Below the pieces are notes generated by a model that was not told the DNA's origin, ran no database searches, and saw only the letters and a program-made list of their open reading frames with translations. Source: Coccinella septempunctata (lineage: Eukaryota; Arthropoda; Insecta; Coleoptera; Coccinellidae). Taken from it: a stretch of DNA of 64,000 nucleotides. The DNA lies in NCBI RefSeq assembly GCF_907165205.1, contig NC_058192.1:38344001-38408000 (forward strand), in the 5' to 3' direction. How positions within the stretch are numbered: position 1 is the stretch's first letter; every line of letters begins with the position of its first letter. A program made the translations under genes and the position numbers. Positions 57,848 to 64,000 of this stretch are shown here, in pieces.

Positions 57848-58492
57848 CTACGGAATCGTTTGCAGAATGTTGAGTGCCTCTCCTCGTAGAGCTATTATTA
57901 ATGCCGTGGCTTTTTCGTTATCGTTCCAATTGTTTGCCAGCGCAGCAGCTTCAAACTGTTTTTGGTAAGTTGACCAGGGTATTTTTCCATCAAAAGTTGG
58001 AGGCTTGATCTTCATTCTACTACCTTCGCCGTCATTTTCCGCTTTCGCTGTGCTGTAGGGTGTTGAAGCCAGAATATCTGTTCTGTTTGACATTCTTTTC
58101 AAGGAATCTATCAATTTGGAATGATGTTCAATTATTCCTGCCATTTCTTCCAATTTTCCATTAACGTCGTCATAAACTTTGTCAAACTTTTCGTCAACTC
58201 TTTCATAAACTTTGTCAAACTTTTCATGAACACTTTCATAAACTTCGTAAAATTTTTCGTTCACTATATCAAACTTCTCGTCTACTTTTTCAAATTTTTC
58301 ATTTATGGTTTCCAGTTTCTTATCCAATTTATCTGTAAGTTGACTCACCACATCATTACAATTTTCCTTAATCTGGTCCATTTTCTCATTCAATTTTCGA
58401 GAATTTTCTTCCATTTGTTCATTCAACTTACAAGAGTTCTCGTCCATTTTCTCATTCATTTTACAAGAGTTCTCGTCCATTTTCTCATTCAA
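57848..58492 (-). pseudogene. gag N-terminal coiled coil, Ty3/mdg4 copy B
   Basis: A strongly repetitive region: KMDENSCK-type 11-residue units, then EKFDKV(Y/D)E-type units, predicting a long coiled coil. The gag core follows (PPTFDGKIPWSTYQKQFE, EKATALIIALRGEA). It ends at a premature TAG after LQTIP, and a 1-bp shift near 57760 separates it from the rest of gag. The upstream start is uncertain because an in-frame stop lies near 58505. Confidence 0.75.
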
Positions 58493-58634
58493 TTTTCGAG
58501 AATCTTACTCAAAAAGTCCATTACCGCTTGAGTCTCCATCGCGTTCTGTAGTCTTGTGGTCACTGGCATGAACTCCAAATATCCAAAATTATTTATTTAA
58601 TTTGAGCGATGTTGAACCGCACACTTGACACCAA

Positions 58635-58919
58635 TGTAACGTTTTCTTCGCTTGATTAAAACGTCCAACTTATTAAAATTATTTATTTACACTTAATACA
58701 CATATAACTCACAAACTAACTATTACACTACTATTTATTTCCACCCTTGTTTATTTCCACTAGTCGCTTGCACTGTAACTGTACTTGTACTTGCCTACCT
58801 GTTCCTCCGCTGGGCTTATATAGGCGCCGGAAACATTCAGGTACCTTCGCGGTTATTCTGGAAGCTTTCGACCGCTCTGGTTCTCGAAAGGTCCGACCGC
58901 AAGGGCCGGACTGGTAACA
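58635..58919 (-). repeat. 5' LTR of Ty3/mdg4 copy B
   Basis: 285 bp, TGTTACCAG..CGTTACA in element orientation. It differs only slightly from the other LTR of this copy apart from the MITE, pointing to a fairly recent insertion. The primer-binding site follows at about 58621-58634. Confidence 0.88.
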
Positions 58920-59832
58920 TAATGTTTCATCTGAATCTAAACGACTTATATTTCAGCTGAATATTTTCACAATTAGAAAGATTGTGAATGAAGAGGATGA
59001 CAAAGAATTTCCTTCCATTGGGAGACCCAAAAAAGTGGTGGCATTTGAGAATTTTATGTTTGAGTGAATTAATGCGAAAAGTTTACGACAGGATTTTCGA
59101 TAAATCTCATCGGAGAATAAGTTCCCCAAAATGGATTTTTCTATTTTTCATTTGACTTGTCCTATACAATGTAAATGTTGTAAGGTACTAATAAATACCT
59201 AATTATTATTATTACATCAATGTATTAAGATGAATAGCCACAAATACGCGCAAGTTGCCCTGTTACTTGTTTATTCATGTGAAATTTTTGTTCAACGGTG
59301 AAGTTGCATATTAACTTGAAACTTCCTTCAAATCCTTTTACTTATATTGATGCAAGATGATTTTTGTTGAAGAATTTAACATTCTTGTAATTATCTGTTA
59401 ATTCCTTCGGGAGATACCCATTCCCAACCACTGCATATCATATGCATTTCATCTTCGGGTTAATATTTTTGAAATCTACAAATGATGTAAGCCAAAGAAG
59501 ATAACGAACATTAACTCTCCTCAAGCTAGTGCATATTATGATATTATACTGAACTCTTGTATTTTCCATGCAAATAACTGGATTGGGTATGCCTTCAAAC
59601 AGTTTGTATAAACTTCAGTTATGTTCGTCACATATTTTCCGAAGAGATTCGACATTGTGATAAAATACGTAATAACAGAAACTTTTACGTAGAACGGGCA
59701 ACATAGCGTTGATTTAAAACCCCAAAAATGTTCTGACAAGCTTCATAACCCCACATTTTCGTACTATACAGAGTGAAATGTGTCAAATTTCCATGGCCAA
59801 CCGACTGCTAAAATAAAATTGAATGAAGTATA

Positions 59833-60195
59833 CATCCTGTAGCTTTATAGGTATGCCGTCGTCCCTCCACTTCGTTCTTTTCGTCAAAGTCGGTAGATAT
59901 TCTCTAGTCCATCTTTTCCAGAACGAGTTTCTTAATTCTTGAGCTCCTCTCCATTGTCCCCCTAAATTTCCATTTTCAGATTCGAAAGCCGTCGAATAAT
60001 TTGTAGCATCCAAGGCATCAGGATCAACATTTACTTTCGTGATTGGTCTGGAGTTCAAAATAATTTCGCATTTTGCAAATAAGGTGAGGAGTAGCTCGTC
60101 CTTCGAAATATTGAGAATAACTTGAAATGTAGTTTTCATTGAACGCACTAGTCTCGTATGCACCGCCCATATGAGGAGAAGCAGGTGGAATGAAT
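59833..60195 (-). pseudogene. BEL/Pao integrase end, part 1
   Basis: The minus strand encodes the end of a Pao-type integrase: RLVRSMKTTFQVIL, ILNSRPITKV, NSFWKRWTREYLPTL, RTKWRDDGIPIKLQDV. A frameshift near 60150 separates it from the preceding HMGGA motif. The reading is cut at 59832 by the TA-target MITE and continues at 54579. Upstream parts of the element are cut off at about 60196 by a LINE. Confidence 0.78.
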
Positions 60196-60199
60196 TTCC

Positions 60200-60526
60200 A
60201 ATAACAATAACAATAACTTTTATTAGCATCAATAATTTACATGCTTCGTCAATTTGGAAGTTAAACATTCAATATTTTAAGAATTCATCGAAACTGTAGA
60301 TTGTCTCTTTCAAGAGAAATTCTTTGAGAGATTTCTTGAACTTTTTTCCATTCATTTGTTTTATGGCATCGGGAAGCCCATTGTACATTTTAGGACCCCA
60401 GTAGTCTACTCCCTGCTGTGCATACTTTCGTTCATGGTATGGGATGGTAAGTTTGTTTCTGCATCGTGTATTGAAGTCGTGGAATGAGCTATTAGTTGGA
60501 AAGCTGTCTATTCCATTCCATTCCAT
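60200..60526 (-). pseudogene. 5'-truncated Jockey/CR1-like LINE 3' end
   Basis: The minus-strand frame 60526-60269 reads HDFNTRCRNKLTIPYHERKY and GVDYWGPKMYNGLPDAIKQ, a LINE C-terminal tail. The 3' UTR is short and ends in TTATTG repeats near 60203-60225. It is inserted in the BEL/Pao remnant. Confidence 0.7.
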
Positions 60527-60529
60527 TGC

Positions 60530-63500
60530 TGTATCCCGTTACCGGGAATAAATCTACAAAAAGAAGAAATATAATAAATTGCGAACAGACTTGTAATTTC
60601 TTAGGGCTAGTTGCGACTGTGTGCCCTCCTGTGACTAAAGAGACCCAACCGTGACCTGCAGATCCTTCCACACTCAGGGCATGGATAGTCACCAACCAGA
60701 TCTGGCCGCCTCTGTATCCTTCTCGACTCTCCATTGTAACTGTGTACCAAAGACCTCCACCGTGACCTGTCCAACGCTAGTTGTTCCCAGTTATGATTGG
60801 CATTAATTGATTTTAGGGATTGATGTAGTGTATCCTTAAACCGCTTATACTGGCCTCCTGGTTTCCGGGCTCCCTCAGTGAATTCGCCATATAGGGCTAT
60901 TTTGGGGAGTCTTGTGTCTTGCATCCTCAGAATGTGGCCGCTTCATCTGAGTCGGGCTCTTGTTACTTGAGTCTCAATTGTTGTACAGCTCGCCCGTTGC
61001 AAGACTTCTGCATTCGAAACTCTGTGGAACCATCTGATGTGCATTATTTGTCTTAGATGACGTTGTTGCGTTTGTTCAAGCTGTTTAATATGTCGCCTGT
61101 AGGGCGTCCAGCTTTCGCTTCCGTAAAGAAGCGTTGGGAGGACCACTGCTTTGTAAACAGCTGTCTTGGTCTTCAGATTGAGGTCGTGATTTTGAAACAC
61201 TCTGTCCTTGAGCTTCCAGAATGCCCGTGATGCCGAATTGATACGGTTTTGTATTTCCGTGTCTAGATTAGCCCTAGTATTTATGAAGCTTCCCAAGTAT
61301 TTGAATTGCTCGACCTGTTCTAGAGTTTCATTCTCCAGGCTGATATCTGTTTGAAGGATTTTGGTCTTGTCGATATTGAGTCTAAGGCCTAAAGCTTCGT
61401 ATATATGTTTATAGGTGTCCATCATTATCTGTAGATCCTCTGAGCTGCTAGCGATGAGTGAACAGTCGTCTGCATATTGAAGTTCCGTTATGAACTTGGT
61501 ACGGGTTTTTGCACCCTTCAGGTTAAACAGGACTCCATCAAATCTGAATCTTATCCCAACACCTCTTACGGGCATACTCATGTCTGCAATTATCGATACA
61601 GCTATGGTGAAAATATTGAACAGTATAGGCGCAGCCTTGTTTTATTCCGGAGTTGGTTGAGAAATGGTCGGTTGTGGAGCCATTATGCTGTATTCTAGCG
61701 GTGTTGTTGGTATAAAGGCTTTTACACACTGCTAGGAATTTTTCGGGTACTCCAAGACGTTCCATGATTTTCCAAAGTGCTCTCCGATTCACCGAGTCGA
61801 ATGCCTTACTTAAATCGATGAAGGCTGTATAAATCCTTGATTGTTGTTCACGGGCCTTCTCTTGTAGCTGTCGCAGTGTAAAAATTAGGTCCACCGTACA
61901 TCGATTTGGTCGAAAGCCGCACTGGGTTCAGGTAATAGCTTTTCTAAGAGTGGAACCAGACGATTAGCCATAATCTTCGAGAAAATTTTACCGGCTACAC
62001 TAAGCAACGATATGCCCCTGTAATTGTTGCAATTCGACGTATCGCCTTTGTTCTTATAGAGGTTGATAACTAAAGCGTCTCTGAAGTCTTGTGGCACATC
62101 TCCCTGTTCCCAGATCTTGCGGAATAGTGTTAGGAGACTATTGACAATGTCTTCATCCAAGGCTTTGAATATCTCCGCTGGAATGCTGTCTAGACCAGGT
62201 GACTTATCATTTTTCATATTTTTAATCGCACTTATGATTTCCGACATTGAGATTTCGTCATCAAGCGATGTCATCGGACTATACGCGGGGAGCAGGTCTA
62301 AAATGGATAAATCCGAGTCGTTATTTTGATTCAAGACCTGTGAATAATGCTCCTTCCATCTTTCGAGAATTTTTCTATCATCAGTTAGAATAGCTCCATT
62401 AGCATCTCTTATAGGAAAGCTAGCTTTTCTGCTTGGACCGTAAACAGTTTTAATGGCTTCAAAAAAACGCCTGTAGTCATGGTTATCGGCGTAAGCTTGT
62501 ATTTCCCTCGCTTTTTCTTTCCACCAGCTATCCTTGATTTTTCTTATTTCTTGATGGACCTCGCGTTTTATGTTTATAAAACTTTTTTGGGCAGCAACAT
62601 CGCCAGGCTTGTTAATTGCGGTTTTCATTGCTTTGTGTTTTGCGTCCAAAAGGGGTGCGATATGAGTTTCGCTGTCGGCAAACCAGTCTGGGGATTTTCG
62701 GGAGCGTTTTGTGCCCAGTATTTCTTTCGCTGTATTTGTAAGAGATGACTTGAAGCGAAGCCAATGAGTCTCCATGTCGTCGTTATAATCCGATGGTGTT
62801 AGGCTTTCTTTGACGGCAGCTGTGAATCTTTCCTTTGTAGAAGGGTTTTGTAGTTTGGAGATTTGAAGGCACTCCAGATCTGCTCTGGGTTTAGTGACCA
62901 ACACCTTTTTCAGATCTTTTCTTCTCACGATCACATAGTCGAGGGTATGCCAATGCCCTGAGCGCGGGTGGCGCCAGGTCCCCCTTGAATTGGGTAATAA
63001 AATAGGTGTTCGTTATACACAGATTGTGTTCTGCACAAAGAGCCAGCAGACGTTCTCCATTCGAATTAATGCTGTCTGTGCCGTGTTTCCCTATTATTCC
63101 TGGCCATACTTCTGAGTCTTGACATCTGCCCACTCTGGCATTGAAGTCTGCAAGGAGAATAATTCGTTCCCGTTTTGGGATTTTACTTAATGTAGCAACG
63201 AGTGATTCATAGAAAGTGTCCTTTAAGTTGTCAGAGGAGTTCAAAGTGGGTGCGTATACTGCAATGATGTTCACAAACGTGTTATTCGCTGCAGGAAAAC
63301 GTAGGGTCATTAAACGTTCTGAGATACCAACTGGATTTTCGGTAAGTTTGGCGGCCAGGTCGTTTCTAATGGCAAAGCCTACGCCATGTTGTCGGATTTC
63401 GCCTTCCGGCAAGCCTTTCCAGAAAAAAGTATACGCTTGTTCTACCAAGCTACCTTCGTCCGAAAAGCGTGTCTCGCTTAAGGCAACTATTTCAATGGAT

Positions 63501-64000
63501 GTTCGTTGCAGTTCCTTATCGATTAGGGCAGTACGTCTCTCTGGTCGGCCGGCCTTGGGGTTGTCTAGCAAGGTTCTGACGTTCCATGCTGCAAAAGCTA
63601 TGTGCTTTTCATTGGTGTTTGTTCGATGATTCACTCGCTCAGGCACCCTCTCCCGGAGATCCGAATGGGAGGGTATTTTACCTCCGGATACAAATTTTGT
63701 CCTGTTCGACTGATCCATCTTTTTGTAGGAGCTGCGTTAGAAGGTGTTTAAAAGCTGCACTGGTAACGCTGTCAGTGCAACTTTGGTTGCGGCTTCGAAT
63801 AGATTATCTTGTGGCACAGGTATCCTGAGACGACAAGGTCTGAGACGTAACTTGAGCAACGAATAGAGCCATTTCCTGCTCAAGCCAATGTTTAGGCTAG
63901 GTAATTGTGGGAAACAGAGTTATACCGCTCATGTTCGGTCGCCAGAGCCTCGTTGGTAAGAACAGGGTGCACCGCGAGTAGGTGAGGTTGGCATTTGAGA
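60530..64000 (-). mobile_element. APE-type LINE, copy 2, nearly complete, runs to window edge
   Basis: Same family as 24287-26934. In element order: a presumed 5' UTR (64000-63721), the coding region (63718-60607) and a 3' end ending CGGTAACGGGATACAGCAATGG followed by GGAAT repeats. The 5' end may lie outside the window. Confidence 0.82.
60607..63718 (-). pseudogene. LINE ORF: APE endonuclease, reverse transcriptase, C2H2 end
   Basis: One polyprotein split by about four frameshifts (near 62985, 61920, 61630 and 60945). The endonuclease (63718-62990) has AAWNVRTLLDNPKAGR, IVALSETRFSDEG and LLADFNARVGR. The linker and RT (62934-61885) have KNDKSPGLDSIPAEIF and NCNNYRGISLLSVAGKI. The next piece has AFIDLSKAFDSVNRRALW. 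The palm piece has ELQYADDCSLIAS (about 61470). The C-terminal part (60924-60607) has RLPKIALYGEFTEGARK and a CX2CX12HX3H finger. The 5' start MDQSNRTKF at 63718 is the first Met after the 5' UTR. Clade (RTE- or CR1-like) not settled. Confidence 0.8.

Larger units (their letters stand above)
54869..58919 (-). mobile_element. Ty3/mdg4 retrotransposon with macrodomain, copy B, internally deleted
   Basis: Both LTRs are present and TAAT is duplicated at 54865-54868 and 58920-58923. The empty site is visible in the related element near 6081. On the minus strand, 5' to 3': LTR, primer-binding site (TGGTGTCAAGTG) directly next to it, gag, zinc-knuckle remnant, integrase, macrodomain, CCCH finger, LTR. 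Protease, reverse transcriptase and RNase H are absent, deleted between the gag end and the integrase front at about 57300. It would need help in trans to move. Confidence 0.88.
54582..59830. mobile_element. TA-target (Tc1/mariner-like) element, copy B, split by a Ty3 element
   Basis: Same family as 5783-6949, with inverted ends TACTTCATTCAA..TTTTAGCAGTCGGTTGGCCATG. TA flanks both ends (54580-54581 and 59831-59832). Without the Ty3 insert (54869-58919 plus one target copy) it is about 1.19 kb. It interrupts a BEL/Pao coding frame; removing the element and one TA would put the two halves back in one frame. Confidence 0.82.

Noticed and set aside
58121..58531. 136-codon plus-strand frame opposite gag
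   Set aside because: A mirror of the repeated gag coiled-coil sequence, not a membrane protein.
45695..64000. Remaining Dbp80 exons (rest of motif V, motif VI, C-terminus)
   Set aside because: I looked for the expected follow-on coding sequence on the + strand and found none, so they are taken to be outside the window.

Overview
This looks like AT-rich insect nuclear DNA, possibly from a beetle; the order is inferred from the transposon repertoire and is not proven. The evidence is spliceosomal introns with GT-AG borders, insect-type LINEs, Ty3/mdg4 and BEL/Pao retrotransposons, a Helitron, P-element-like, CACTA-like and PIF/Harbinger-type DNA elements, and no prokaryotic gene organisation. 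I found no CRISPR array or operon, and no tRNA or rRNA caught my eye.

The only clear host gene is a DDX19/Dbp80-type DEAD-box RNA helicase on the + strand. Seven coding exons are visible (3850-3909, 3961-4166, 27318-27513, 27568-27682, 27755-27932, 27987-28224, 45532-45694). They join in phase and encode about 385 residues, from the N-terminus to motif V. Motif VI and the C-terminus lie beyond the window. Four introns are only 51-72 bp. Two are about 23.2 kb and 17.3 kb, and a third runs more than 18 kb off the right edge. Nearly everything else in the window is transposon sequence inside those introns.

Layout. 1-1797: 3' part of a Ty3/mdg4 retrotransposon whose polyprotein continues past integrase into a TARG1-like macrodomain and a CCCH zinc finger, then an LTR. 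3850-4166: helicase exons 1-2. 4167-27317 (intron 2): several MITEs, a pair of 1.8-kb long-inverted-repeat elements flanking an R4/Dong-type LINE, a P-element-like transposon that keeps only a THAP domain, a decayed CACTA-like transposon, a Jockey/CR1-type LINE, and an APE-type LINE inside a PIF-type MITE. 27318-28224: exons 3-6. 28225-45531 (intron 6): MITEs and several LINEs broken by insertions into one another. 45532-45694: exon 7. Intron 7: a decayed Helitron (48.6-52.8 kb), then a BEL/Pao remnant with a four-level nest (BEL/Pao, then a TA-target MITE, then a Ty3/macrodomain element, then a 139-bp MITE in its LTR), then two LINEs reaching the right edge.

The most interesting item is the Ty3/mdg4 family with a TARG1-like macrodomain plus a CX7CX5CX3H finger fused after integrase, seen in two copies, one of them open through this region. 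Next are the THAP-only P-like element with a perfect 8-bp target duplication, and the MITE that ends 21 bp upstream of a host splice acceptor.
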